NCBI GenBank assembly: GCA_038230415.1
Contig: JBBRNH010000042.1
Location: 1 to 41,283 of the forward strand
Source: JBBRNH01 sp038230415
GTDB taxonomy: Bacteria > Bacteroidota > Bacteroidia > Cytophagales > Spirosomataceae
Length of the DNA: 41,283 nt
Direction of reading: 5' to 3'
The position numbers and the translations under genes are program-made. Positions within the stretch are counted from its first letter, which is position 1. The number at the start of each line of letters is the position of its first letter. This document shows positions 16,745 to 24,681 of the stretch, piece by piece. The notes beneath the pieces were generated by a model. That model saw only the letters and a program-made list of their open reading frames with translations, did no database searches and was not told the DNA's origin.

Positions 16745-17761
16745 ATGCTTGACCTGACCAATAAATCAATCCTTATCACGGGCGGAACCGGCTCATTCGG
16801 CAAAAAATTTGTCGAGATGGTGTATGCCCGGTTTCCCGGCGTGAAGCGCGTCGTGATTTTCTCGCGCGACGAACTTAAACAGTTCGAGATGAGCCAGTTA
16901 TATCCGCAATCTGCGTATAAATCAATCCGATTTTTTATCGGCGATGTGCGCGACGCGGCCCGGCTCAAACGGGCCTGCGAAGGCGTGGACATCATTATTC
17001 ACGCAGCCGCGCTGAAACAGGTGCCAGCCGCCGAATACAACCCGATGGAGTGCATCAAGACCAATGTCTTCGGGGCCGAAAACGTGATTAATGCCGCCCT
17101 CGACACCAACGTGCAGCGCGTGGTGGCCCTCTCGACCGACAAAGCAGCCGCGCCGATTAACCTGTACGGAGCCACCAAATTGTGTTCGGACAAACTCTTT
17201 GTGGCGGCCAACAATATGCGCGGCTCGCGCGATTTGCGGTTTTCGGTCGTGCGCTACGGCAACGTCATTGGCTCGCGGGGGTCGGTGGTGCCGTTTTTCA
17301 TGGAGAAACGCAAAGACGGTGTGCTGCCCATCACCCACGCCGACATGACGCGGTTCAATATCTCGCTCGAAGACGGGGTAGAGATGGTGTTTCACGCGCT
17401 GGAACACGCCTGGGGGGGCGAAATTTTTGTGCCTAAAATACCGTCGTACCGCATCACCGACGTTGCCACCGCCATCGGCCCCGACTGCGAACAAAAATTG
17501 GTTGGTATCCGGCCCGGCGAAAAACTCCACGAGGAGATGATTACCGAAACCGACTCGCTCAACACCCTTGAAACCGAAAAATATTACGTCATCACCCCGT
17601 CAACCCCGACCTGGGATGTGGACGATTACCTGGCAGCTTTCAACGGACACCGCGTGCCGGAAGGATTTAAATACAGTTCGGGCAGTAATACCGACTGGCT
17701 GACGGTGGCGCAACTGCGCGAGCAAATCCGGGCGCACGTTGATCCGGGGTTTGTGGCGTAA
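16745..17761 (+). CDS. pseB: UDP-N-acetylglucosamine 4,6-dehydratase (inverting), PseB
   Basis: First step of pseudaminic acid synthesis: UDP-GlcNAc to UDP-2-acetamido-2,6-dideoxy-beta-L-arabino-hexos-4-ulose. The 338 residues are an extended SDR: NADP-binding TGGTGSFG at 12-19, STDKA with Asp132/Lys133, and YGATK with Tyr141 and Lys145. These are the same positions as the catalytic residues of H. pylori FlaA1/PseB. GDVRD at 66-70, NVIGSRGSVVPFF and the GIRPGEKLHEEM stretch are typical of this subgroup and distinguish it from retaining dehydratases. It starts 5 bp after the DUF3307 gene and is followed closely by a PD-(D/E)XK gene that separates it from pseC. Confidence 0.96.
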   Translation: MLDLTNKSILITGGTGSFGKKFVEMVYARFPGVKRVVIFSRDELKQFEMSQLYPQSAYKSIRFFIGDVRDAARLKRACEGVDIIIHAAALKQVPAAEYNPMECIKTNVFGAENVINAALDTNVQRVVALSTDKAAAPINLYGATKLCSDKLFVAANNMRGSRDLRFSVVRYGNVIGSRGSVVPFFMEKRKDGVLPITHADMTRFNISLEDGVEMVFHALEHAWGGEIFVPKIPSYRITDVATAIGPDCEQKLVGIRPGEKLHEEMITETDSLNTLETEKYYVITPSTPTWDVDDYLAAFNGHRVPEGFKYSSGSNTDWLTVAQLREQIRAHVDPGFVA

Positions 17762-17781
17762 CTTTGGTAAAAAACAACGAT

Positions 17782-18387
17782 ATGGCCTTTAGCGATTTCA
17801 CGTTTGATGAGCTTGAAAGCCGATTCGGAGTAAAGAACCGGGTTGGACAGTTGTTTTCGGGAAACGATAGACTGGGGCCGAGTGCCAAATTAGAGGAGGC
17901 TTTGAGTCTGGCGCAGGAGCTTCCGGTTCGGAGCGAAAAAGCCAAATCAGAGTTATTGGTGTTGCCCATCTTACTCGAATTGCGAAGCCGAAACAATAAA
18001 TTTTTTACGATCTATTCGGGTGATATTCTCAATGCCGACAAAGAGAAAGGTCTTGTAGGAGAATGTGATTTTATTCTGGCGAAAGATACCGGCTCATTCG
18101 CCATCAATTATCCGATTATTCAACTCGTTGAGGCCAAGCGTAACGATATTGACGAAGGACTTCGGCAGTGCGCGGCTCAATTGATTGGCGCACGATTTTT
18201 CAACGAGAAAAAAGGAGTTGTACTTCCCAAACTGTATGGTTGTGCCACCACCGGCGACGACTGGCAGTTTTTGGTATTAGAAGACGATTTGACCGTTGAC
18301 AGCCAAAAATATTATCTCAACGACGTAGGCCGATTGCTTGGCGTTTTTCAGACCATCATAGATTATTACAAACAGCAATTGCCGTAG
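17782..18387 (+). CDS. Uncharacterised PD-(D/E)XK-fold protein, copy 1
   Basis: A 201-residue cytoplasmic protein of unknown function, started at ATG 17782 (a TTG at 17764 would add six residues). It has a PD-(D/E)XK-like core: a helix with KAKSELLVLPILLEL, then GECDFILA (Asp96) and QLVEAKR (Glu117, Lys119), followed by a helix EGLRQCAAQLIGARFF. That pattern suggests a nuclease, but no partner methylase or specificity gene is present. It is related to the protein at 26218-26862: shared TFD at the N-terminus followed by an FG, the same order of D, E and K, and LYGCATTGDDWQFLVLE here matching IYGCYVIGKFWHFLILE there. It lies between pseB and pseC, 20 bp after pseB. Confidence 0.6.
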   Translation: MAFSDFTFDELESRFGVKNRVGQLFSGNDRLGPSAKLEEALSLAQELPVRSEKAKSELLVLPILLELRSRNNKFFTIYSGDILNADKEKGLVGECDFILAKDTGSFAINYPIIQLVEAKRNDIDEGLRQCAAQLIGARFFNEKKGVVLPKLYGCATTGDDWQFLVLEDDLTVDSQKYYLNDVGRLLGVFQTIIDYYKQQLP

Positions 18388-18409
18388 TCTGCCCGTCTTT
18401 ACTAAGCCC

Positions 18410-19591
18410 ATGAACCCAATCCCTTACGGCAGACAGCACATCACCGAGGCAGACATTGCTGCCGTTGCCGCCGTATTAAACGCACCGCTGCTGACGCAAG
18501 GCCCGCAGATTGCCGCGTTTGAAACGGCGTTTGCCTCCTACATCGGTAGCCAATACGCCGTTGCCGTCTCCAACGGAACAGCGGCTCTGCACCTGTGCTG
18601 CATGGCCCTCGGCGTGAACGAAACTACGCGGGTTATCACCTCCCCAATCACGTTTTCGGCCTCGGCAAACTGCGTTCGTTATTGCGGGGGCGAGGTGCAT
18701 TTTGCCGATATTGACCCCGTTACCCTTGTGCTTGATGTTCGGGCCGTTCGTGCCTTGCTCGAAGGCCACCCGGCGGGGTATTTTGCGGGAATTATCCCGG
18801 TTGATTTTGCGGGATACCCGGCTAATCTGACCGCTTTCCGGGCGTTGGCCGACGAGTTTGGCTTGTGGCTGCTCGAAGATAGTTGCCACGCACCGGGCGG
18901 ATCGTTCGCTGATAATCAAGGGGATACAACTACCATTCGGCGTTGTGGTGATGGCTCGCTGGCCGAATTAGCTATTTTTAGTCTGCATCCCGTGAAACAC
19001 ATTGCGGCTGGCGAAGGGGGCGTTATCACAACGAATAGTGAGAAACTATACCGCCATCTGCTCCGGCTCCGAACGCACGGCATCACCAACATTCCGGCTG
19101 ATTTTACGGCCCTGCAACCCCACGAACCCGAACGCGGGGGCTGGTACATGGAGTTGCAGGAACTCGGCTATAATTACCGCCTGACCGAAATGCAGGCGGC
19201 TCTGGCCCTGAGCCAACTCAGCCGTGCCGATGTTGGTATGGCCCGTCGGCGCGAGATTGCCGCCCGCTACGATGCCGCCTTTGCCGATACCGCCGTGCAA
19301 ACCATTGTGCCGCCCGCAACCGTCGGCCATGCGTACCATCTGTACGTGATTCAGACCGACAACCGAAAAGGGCTGTATGATTATCTTCGTACCCAAAACA
19401 TCTTCTGTCAGGTGCATTATGTTCCTGTACATACTATGCCGTATTACCGGGCGTTAGGCGGCAGTTGGGGCCAATTTCCGAATGCCGAACGCTACTACGC
19501 CCGGTGCCTGAGCCTGCCGATGTTTCCGACGCTGACCGAGCAGGAGCAGGAATACGTGATTGAGACGGTACTCGGATTTTTGACAAAATAA
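18410..19591 (+). CDS. pseC: UDP-4-amino-4,6-dideoxy-N-acetyl-L-altrosamine transaminase, PseC
   Basis: Second step: PLP-dependent amination of the PseB 4-keto product with glutamate. The 393 residues are a DegT/DnrJ/EryC1/StrS aminotransferase: the N-terminal PYGRQHITEADI typical of PseC, NGTAALHL at 55-62 (phosphate binding), LLEDSCHAPGG with Asp157 that binds the PLP ring nitrogen, and SLHPVKHIAAGEGG with Lys196 as Schiff-base lysine. A short insertion before the lysine (DNQGDTTTIRRCG) makes it slightly longer than the H. pylori enzyme. NYRLTEMQAALALSQL and HYVPVHTMPYYR in the C-terminal half are also standard. It starts 22 bp after the PD-(D/E)XK gene. Confidence 0.95.
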   Translation: MNPIPYGRQHITEADIAAVAAVLNAPLLTQGPQIAAFETAFASYIGSQYAVAVSNGTAALHLCCMALGVNETTRVITSPITFSASANCVRYCGGEVHFADIDPVTLVLDVRAVRALLEGHPAGYFAGIIPVDFAGYPANLTAFRALADEFGLWLLEDSCHAPGGSFADNQGDTTTIRRCGDGSLAELAIFSLHPVKHIAAGEGGVITTNSEKLYRHLLRLRTHGITNIPADFTALQPHEPERGGWYMELQELGYNYRLTEMQAALALSQLSRADVGMARRREIAARYDAAFADTAVQTIVPPATVGHAYHLYVIQTDNRKGLYDYLRTQNIFCQVHYVPVHTMPYYRALGGSWGQFPNAERYYARCLSLPMFPTLTEQEQEYVIETVLGFLTK

Positions 19592-19636
19592 CCACTCTGA
19601 CCCGGACACTCAAATCTCCCCGGATTCTTGTAAATA

Positions 19637-20326
19637 ATGAACTACGTGAACGGCAAACCACAAACCACAAACCCCGAACCGCCCCCGGCAACCGACCAGG
19701 AAACATTCTGGGCCGGCGACTTCGGCCAGCAATACACCGACCGCAACACCCGCGACCGTGCCGATTGGGACGACTTCTACCGCGCCAATTGGGGCCTGAC
19801 AAAAGCCGACATCAACACCCGGTTCTGCGCTGAATGGCCCCGCGATTGCCGGATTCTGGAAGTGGGTTGCAATACCGGAATGCAACTGCGCGGCTTGCAG
19901 GACGCGGGCTTTATGAACCTCTACGGCGTTGAAATCCAGCACTATGCCGTTGAACAGGCCAAGAAAAACACCCAATGTATCAACATTATTCAGGGGTCAG
20001 GATTTGACCTGCCGTTTCGGGATAATTACTTTGATGTGGTGGTGACGAATGGTGTCTTGATTCACATTGCACCCGATGACCTGCCCCGGATGATGGCCGA
20101 GATGGTGCGCGTTAGTCGCCGGTTTGTCTGGGGATTTGAGTACTTCGCCGAATCGCTGACCGAGATTCCGTATCGGGGCAACACCGGATTTTTGTGGAAA
20201 GCCGACTATGCTCAACTTTTTCTGGCTCAACACCCTGATTTGCAGGAAGTGAAACGCGAACTATTTCCGTACATCAACGCGGCAGAAAGCGGCAACGTGG
20301 ACTGTATGTATTTGCTCACCAAATGA
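19637..20326 (+). CDS. Pseudaminic acid biosynthesis-associated methylase
   Basis: A 229-residue SAM-dependent methyltransferase of the group found next to pse genes (TIGR03587 type). Features: TDQETFWAGDFGQQYTDRN at ~19-37, SAM motif I ILEVGCNTGMQL at 73-84, acidic motif GVEI near 97, and NGVLIHIAP. In this group the target is thought to be the sugar or its glycan product, not proven. The N-terminus is extended by ~18 residues encoded by a CAAACCA tandem repeat (19654-19674); the conserved part begins around TDQE. The stop overlaps the pseF start (ATGA), showing tight coupling to the pathway. Confidence 0.85.
   Translation: MNYVNGKPQTTNPEPPPATDQETFWAGDFGQQYTDRNTRDRADWDDFYRANWGLTKADINTRFCAEWPRDCRILEVGCNTGMQLRGLQDAGFMNLYGVEIQHYAVEQAKKNTQCINIIQGSGFDLPFRDNYFDVVVTNGVLIHIAPDDLPRMMAEMVRVSRRFVWGFEYFAESLTEIPYRGNTGFLWKADYAQLFLAQHPDLQEVKRELFPYINAAESGNVDCMYLLTK
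19654..19674 (+). repeat. Tandem heptamer CAAACCA x3 at the methylase N-terminus
   Basis: CAAACCA (19654-19660), CAAACCA (19661-19667), CAAACCC (19668-19674), read in frame as part of GKPQTTNPEP. It resembles the intergenic motif near 39300 (ACAAACTACAAACCA), so a mobile short repeat may have extended the protein. Confidence 0.5.
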
Positions 20327-21030
20327 GTTCTCAACCCGGCAGCGCACTTGCCATTATCCCGGCGCGGGGCGGCAGCAAACGGATTCCCCGCAAAAATAGC
20401 CGACCTTTTCTGGGCAAACCAATCATCGGCTACGTGATCCAGACCGCGCTGCAATCGGGGCTGTTTGCCGAGGTCATGGTCTCGACCGACGACGACGAGA
20501 TTGCCGCCATCGCCGAGGGGTTTGGGGCTGCTGTTCCGTTTCGGCGGAGTGCCAAAAATTCGTCGGATACGGCAGCCACAACCGAGGTGATTATTGAAGT
20601 TCTTGACCAATATGAGCAGCTTGGCAAAGGTTTTGATTCCGTGTGCTGCCTGTATCCAACGGCCCCGTTTATCACAGCGCGGGTGTTGGCCGAGACCCGG
20701 CAAATGCTGATGACTAAGCAAGTAGAGGTGGTCTATCCAATTCAAAAGTTTCACTTCCCGATTCAACGCGCTTTTCTGTACGAGACCAATACGGGAAGAA
20801 TCCGCTGGGCTGACCCTGACTCTTTCCTGAAACGGTCGCAGGATTTAGAGCCTGCCTACCATGATGCCGGACAGTTTTACTGGTTCAATGTATCGCGTTT
20901 GCTTGACATCAGGCAACTGCCCGGATTGGTGCCGGGGGGAGTGGTTATCGGAGAAATGCAAGCCCACGACATTGATACCGAAGAAGATTGGCAAGTTGCG
21001 GAGTTTAAATACCAATTATTACACCCATGA
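20323..21030 (+). CDS. pseF: Pseudaminic acid cytidylyltransferase, PseF
   Basis: Last activation step: CTP + pseudaminic acid to CMP-pseudaminic acid. The 235 residues follow the CMP-nonulosonate synthetase family: IIPARGGSKRIPRKN at 11-25 (CTP binding), RPFLGKPIIGYVIQ, VSTDDDEIAAIA, and CCLYPTAPF in the middle. PseF rather than NeuA is favoured by RIPRKN, YPIQKFHFPIQRAF and the neighbouring PseG/PseH, typical of the Pse branch. It overlaps the methylase stop by ATGA at its 5' end and overlaps pseG by ATGA at its 3' end. Confidence 0.94.
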   Translation: MSSQPGSALAIIPARGGSKRIPRKNSRPFLGKPIIGYVIQTALQSGLFAEVMVSTDDDEIAAIAEGFGAAVPFRRSAKNSSDTAATTEVIIEVLDQYEQLGKGFDSVCCLYPTAPFITARVLAETRQMLMTKQVEVVYPIQKFHFPIQRAFLYETNTGRIRWADPDSFLKRSQDLEPAYHDAGQFYWFNVSRLLDIRQLPGLVPGGVVIGEMQAHDIDTEEDWQVAEFKYQLLHP

Positions 21031-22055
21031 AACGAATCGTATTTCGTGCCGATGGCAACGCCCAAACTGGCCTTGGTCATGTAATGCGTTGTCTGGCGTT
21101 GGCCGAAATGCTTGGTTCTGATTATGACTACCGTTTTGCCATTATAGAGCCTACAACAGAAGTAGCTAAATTGATTCAGGAGCGGGGCATAGCGGTGGTA
21201 TCGTTGCCAAAACCACCGGATGATTTGGCCGCTTTATCAATAGAATTAGCAGCCGATGACATAGTAGTACTCGATGGTTATGCCTTCGATAAAGGATACC
21301 AACAAGTTTGCCGGGATGTGAGTGGTACGCTGATTTACATAGATGATTTATGCGAACCATATCCAATTGCCGACGTGGTGATCAACCATGCTGGCGGAGC
21401 AAAACGCGAAGATTATTATCCGAATAACCCGTTTCATTACCGGGAAAAACAACTATTGCTCGGCACTGATTATGCACTGATTCGGCAACCTTTTTTGCGG
21501 GTGGCCCGGCAATCTGGCGTTGACGATCAGCGCGTTGAATTGCCTTTCAGGAACGTATTCGTTAATCTGGGCGGGGCCGATCCCGGTAATTATTCGTGGC
21601 GCGTTGTGGACTCACTCCTTCAAAACCAACCCGACACGCAGATTACCCTTATTCTGGGAGCTGCCAATCCGCATCGCGACACATTCGCGCAGTTTTCAGC
21701 GGAAAACCTGTTGATAATGACCAACTTATCGGCAGACGCAATGGTCGATGCCATCAGGCAGTGCGCTGTTGCCGTAGTTTCGTGCAGTACCATTTCGTAT
21801 GAAGTTGCCTTGCTTCGGCGACCATTTGTGGGTATTCTGACGGCTGATAACCAAGTCGCGTTAGAGAAATTTTATGTCGAAAAAGAACTGGCTTTGGCTG
21901 TGTTACCCATCAGTTTCGCCCCGCATGAATTAGCAGCGGCTCTGGCAACTGCGCCCGAAATACGCAAAGCAATAACGGCCCGGCAACACAAATACTTCGA
22001 CGGGTTTTCGGGTGAACGGCTGGCAACAATTTTCCGTAATTTTAATCAACACTAA
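21027..22055 (+). CDS. pseG: UDP-2,4-diacetamido-2,4,6-trideoxy-beta-L-altropyranose hydrolase, PseG
   Basis: Removes UDP from the bis-acetamido sugar nucleotide to give the free sugar used by PseI. The 342 residues show the GT-B-like PseG fold: FRADGNAQTGLGHVMRC at ~6-22 with the catalytic His18 region, YIDDLCEPYPIADVVINH, LLGTDYALIR, FVNLGGADPGN, and the UDP site SCSTISYEVALLRRPFVGI. It is the stand-alone form, not fused to PseF or PseH as in some species. It overlaps pseF by 4 bp, with pseH 16 bp downstream. Confidence 0.94.
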   Translation: MKRIVFRADGNAQTGLGHVMRCLALAEMLGSDYDYRFAIIEPTTEVAKLIQERGIAVVSLPKPPDDLAALSIELAADDIVVLDGYAFDKGYQQVCRDVSGTLIYIDDLCEPYPIADVVINHAGGAKREDYYPNNPFHYREKQLLLGTDYALIRQPFLRVARQSGVDDQRVELPFRNVFVNLGGADPGNYSWRVVDSLLQNQPDTQITLILGAANPHRDTFAQFSAENLLIMTNLSADAMVDAIRQCAVAVVSCSTISYEVALLRRPFVGILTADNQVALEKFYVEKELALAVLPISFAPHELAAALATAPEIRKAITARQHKYFDGFSGERLATIFRNFNQH

Positions 22056-22071
22056 ACGATTCACCTGTTGT

Positions 22072-22617
22072 ATGACTGTTTCGCTCATTGACCTTACCCA
22101 GGACGATATTGAACTGGTGCGAACCTGGCGTAATTCACCCGAAGTTGCTCAGTATATGTACACAGATACTGAAATCACCGCCGACCAGCAGCAGCGTTGG
22201 TTTGAGCGCATCAGCCAGGATTCCCGATCAAAATATTGGCTGATTGAGTGCGACAGCAGAAAAATCGGGCTGGCTTCCCTTACCGACATCAACCCGGTTT
22301 TCAGTAGTTGTTACTGGGCGTTTTATCTCGGTGATACGTCGGTTCGGGGTGGGGGCATCGGGGCCAAAGTTGAGTTTGCTGTGTTAGAGTACGTCTTTAG
22401 TGAACTGAAATTGAACAAGTTACGCTGTGAAGTATTTATGACAAATGCCAAAGTAATTGCTATGCACGAGAAATTCGGGTTTCAGCGGGAAGCGTATTAC
22501 CGGCAGCACGTCAAAAAAAACGGTGAATGGCTCGACGTGGTAGGACTGGCTTTACTGTGCGATGAATGGCAAGGACTACGGGAGCCAATGAGGGCGAAAA
22601 TTTTTCGTAACCAATGA
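22072..22617 (+). CDS. pseH: UDP-4-amino-sugar N-acetyltransferase, PseH
   Basis: Acetylates the 4-amino group made by PseC, using acetyl-CoA. The 181 residues are a GNAT: LVRTWRNSPEVAQYMYT at ~15-31 (the RxWRN motif of PseH), GLASLTDINP, the acetyl-CoA loop RGGGIGAKVEFAVLEY, and MHEKFGFQREA near 140. I chose ATG 22072; the longer frame from 22012 overlaps pseG and lacks homology. After the TGA the same frame stays open for another 60 codons that encode an unrelated surface-protein tail (22618-22800), so read-through or an insertion scar lies directly at its 3' end. Confidence 0.9.
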   Translation: MTVSLIDLTQDDIELVRTWRNSPEVAQYMYTDTEITADQQQRWFERISQDSRSKYWLIECDSRKIGLASLTDINPVFSSCYWAFYLGDTSVRGGGIGAKVEFAVLEYVFSELKLNKLRCEVFMTNAKVIAMHEKFGFQREAYYRQHVKKNGEWLDVVGLALLCDEWQGLREPMRAKIFRNQ

Positions 22618-22800
22618 CTTGACGTTAAGCAGGAATCTGTTTGGTCATATGGCTGTGTACCAACGGCTACCGATGCCGTTCAGGTTCGGCATAGTATCAC
22701 GGTTCCGGCCAATTACCAGGCTAATGCACTGCGGGTTTATCAGGACGGAGCCGCGAAAATAACCTACGGAACCGATGGAAAATTAGTGTTTGGGCAATAA
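22618..22800 (+). pseudogene. Remnant of a surface-protein C-terminal domain
   Basis: Directly after the pseH stop and in the same frame, 60 codons end at TAA 22798-22800. They read VWSYGCVPTATDAVQVRHSITVPA, then YQDGAAKITYGTDGKLVFGQ, with the two parts separated by NYQANALRV. The W-S-x-G-x-V-P-T-x-x-D pattern with a following T-V-P-A recurs as a C-terminal unit of large Bacteroidota surface proteins (family knowledge from memory). There is no start codon or upstream coding part, so it is a leftover 3' fragment. Confidence 0.5.
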
Positions 22801-22858
22801 GAACCGGGAGTCGGCTTCGCACCAAAGCCGTAGTTTTGGCGTTCCGAATCTGGTTCTT
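22799..22858. other. Nested hairpin between the remnant and pseI
   Basis: AAGAACC (22799-22805) pairs with GGTTCTT (22852-22858), enclosing CGGCTT (22812-22817) with AAGCCG (22825-22830) followed by TAGTTTT. The inner stem could be a weak terminator, which would make pseI depend on a promoter downstream of it; none is evident. Confidence 0.35.
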
Positions 22859-22869
22859 ATCTGAACGCA

Positions 22870-23937
22870 ATGACCCAAGACAATCCCATCACCGTTGCCC
22901 AATTTACCATCGGCCCCAATGAACGCCCGTTTGTGATTGCCGAAATGTCGGGTAATCATAACCAATCGCTCGACCGGGCCTTTGCCATCGTGGATGCCAT
23001 TGCCGACGCGGGCGCACACGCCCTGAAACTTCAGACCTACACGCCCGACACCATCACGTTCAACGGCGCGACCGAAGAGTTTTTTATCCGGGATAACCAG
23101 TCGCTTTGGCAGGACAAAAACCTGTATAAACTCTATCAGGAGGCCTACACGCCCTGGGAATGGCACAAACCGATTTTCGACCGGGCCAAACAGCGCGGTA
23201 TGATTGCGTTCAGTTCGCCGTTTGACACCACCGCCGTTGACTTTCTGGAATCGCTGGAGGTGCCGTTGTACAAAATCGCGTCGTTCGAGAACACCGACCA
23301 TATTTTGCTGAAACGGGTGGCCCAAACCGGCAAACCCGTCATTATGAGTACCGGCGTGGCCTCGGTGGCCGACCTCGACGAATCGGTAAAAGTCCTGCGG
23401 GCCAACGGTTGCCAAAATCTGGTGTTGCTAAAATGCACCAGCACATACCCCGCCACGCCCGAAAGCACAAATCTCCGCACCATTCCACACCTGCGCGATT
23501 TGTTCGACGTGCCGGTTGGTCTCTCCGACCACACCATGGGCATTGGTGCGGCAGTGGCGGCAGTGGCCCTCGGCGCGGTCGTCATCGAAAAACACGTGAC
23601 CCTCCGCCGGGCCGACGGTGGCGTTGATTCAGCTTTTTCGCTCGAACCTCACGAACTGCAAAACTTAGTGATCGAGACCGAACGGGCGCATCTGGCAATG
23701 GGCCGCGTAAACTACACACTCTCGGCCAAAGAGCAGAAAAGTTTGCAATTCAAACGGTCGCTGTATGTGGTGCAGACCATGAAAGCCGGTGATGTGTTCA
23801 CGCCCAAAACCGTCCGCAGCATCCGCCCGGCCAATGGGTTGCACACCCGCCATTACGATGAAATTCTGGGCAAAACCGCCAGCGTGGATATTGTGGCGGG
23901 TACGGCGTTGGATTGGGAACTGGTAGCAGACCGTTAA
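22870..23937 (+). CDS. pseI: Pseudaminic acid synthase, PseI
   Basis: Condenses the free 2,4-diacetamido sugar with phosphoenolpyruvate to make pseudaminic acid. The 355 residues have a TIM-barrel NeuB-like domain and a C-terminal SAF (antifreeze-like) domain (~295-350). Seen: FVIAEMSGNHNQ at 21-32, ALKLQTYTPDTIT, FSSPFDTTAVDFLE, LKCTSTYPA, GLSDHTMGI and EKHVTLRR followed by DGGVDSAFSLEP, including the metal- and PEP-binding residues of the family. PseI rather than NeuB is supported by MSGNHNQ and YTPDTIT and by the Pse-specific neighbours. It is separated from pseH by the remnant and hairpin, so the operon may be interrupted here. Confidence 0.95.
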   Translation: MTQDNPITVAQFTIGPNERPFVIAEMSGNHNQSLDRAFAIVDAIADAGAHALKLQTYTPDTITFNGATEEFFIRDNQSLWQDKNLYKLYQEAYTPWEWHKPIFDRAKQRGMIAFSSPFDTTAVDFLESLEVPLYKIASFENTDHILLKRVAQTGKPVIMSTGVASVADLDESVKVLRANGCQNLVLLKCTSTYPATPESTNLRTIPHLRDLFDVPVGLSDHTMGIGAAVAAVALGAVVIEKHVTLRRADGGVDSAFSLEPHELQNLVIETERAHLAMGRVNYTLSAKEQKSLQFKRSLYVVQTMKAGDVFTPKTVRSIRPANGLHTRHYDEILGKTASVDIVAGTALDWELVADR

Positions 23938-23979
23938 TGGCAAGTTTGATTTATAGCTTAAAATAACCAAATTAGCCGT

Positions 23980-24228
23980 ATGAACTGGCGTGACTATATT
24001 CATTCTGACGAAGAAGTATTACTTGGAAAACCCGTAATTAAAGGAACACGGTTGTCTGTTGAGTTTATTTTAGAACGGCTTGCCAACGGCTGGAGCGAGG
24101 AGCAACTGTTAGAGAATTACCCCCGACTGACACACGAGAGTTTGCAAGCCATTTTTGCTTTTGTTCATGACGTTTACCGGGATACACTTTACATCCCGAA
24201 TCCTGTTTCTCGGCGGCAGGCAGCGTGA
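23980..24228 (+). CDS. DUF433 protein, VapB-like antitoxin
   Basis: An 82-residue protein of the DUF433 family: YIHSDEEVLLGKPVIKGTR near the N-terminus, SVEFILERLANGWSEEQLLENYP, then a helix LTHESLQAIFAFVHD. The family has a winged-helix-like fold and is usually found before a DUF5615 PIN-like toxin, as here: its stop overlaps the next start as GTGA. By association it is the antitoxin and probably represses its own operon. It interrupts the glycan locus between pseI and the flippase. Confidence 0.85.
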   Translation: MNWRDYIHSDEEVLLGKPVIKGTRLSVEFILERLANGWSEEQLLENYPRLTHESLQAIFAFVHDVYRDTLYIPNPVSRRQAA

Positions 24229-24590
24229 ATCCAACGTTGATTCGGTGGTTGGCTGACGAAAATTTCCCTGTCACATCGTATAAAATATTGGTACAAGCAG
24301 GGCTTGACATTATTCACGTAGCAGATGCGGCACCCAGTGTGAATGATGCTGACGTGATTGGACTCGCAAATCAAGAAAACCGGATCAGCCTGACGTTCGA
24401 CAGCGATTTCGGAACCCTTATTTTTAGGCACGGTTATCGTCCGCCGGGAGTAGTTTATTATAGGCTACCCGATGCCGGACCTGATGAACCTGCCTATATC
24501 CTGCTTCAACTGCTGACCACCGATCTGATTTTTGCTGGCTTTATGACCGTTATCGCTCAGGACAGCATCAGGCAAAAAGCTATCGATTAG
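24225..24590 (+). CDS. DUF5615 PIN-like protein, VapC-like toxin
   Basis: A 121-residue PIN-like (Mut7-C-type) protein started at a GTG overlapping the DUF433 stop. Acidic active-site candidates: WLADENFP at ~8-15, NDADVIGLANQ near 40, and LTFDSDFG near 56. These match the acidic cluster expected for a metal-dependent RNase. Known DUF5615 proteins are encoded with DUF433 partners and treated as VapBC-like toxin-antitoxin modules, though few have been tested. Cellular target unknown. Confidence 0.8.
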   Translation: MNPTLIRWLADENFPVTSYKILVQAGLDIIHVADAAPSVNDADVIGLANQENRISLTFDSDFGTLIFRHGYRPPGVVYYRLPDAGPDEPAYILLQLLTTDLIFAGFMTVIAQDSIRQKAID

Positions 24591-24681
24591 CCACTCTCTC
24601 GCATAAACCCAGAACAGCTTTGAACTGACTGTTCGTGGCCGGTGATTCGCGCAGCCAAAATCAGCCATTATTTACTAAAAC

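Noticed and set aside
16922..17530. A 202-codon reverse frame inside pseB
   Set aside because: His/Gly/Val-rich shadow typical of GC-rich genes; pseB is certain.
19654..19674. CRISPR-like repeats
   Set aside because: The heptamers are directly tandem, without spacers, and no cas genes are present.
22012..22071. Earlier start for pseH overlapping pseG
   Set aside because: The extra 20 residues match no acetyltransferase; the ATG at 22072 gives the normal N-terminus.
16745..23937. Legionaminic or N-acetylneuraminic acid pathway instead of pseudaminic acid
   Set aside because: The dehydratase has the inverting PseB catalytic residues, and PseC, PseG and PseH types are all present.
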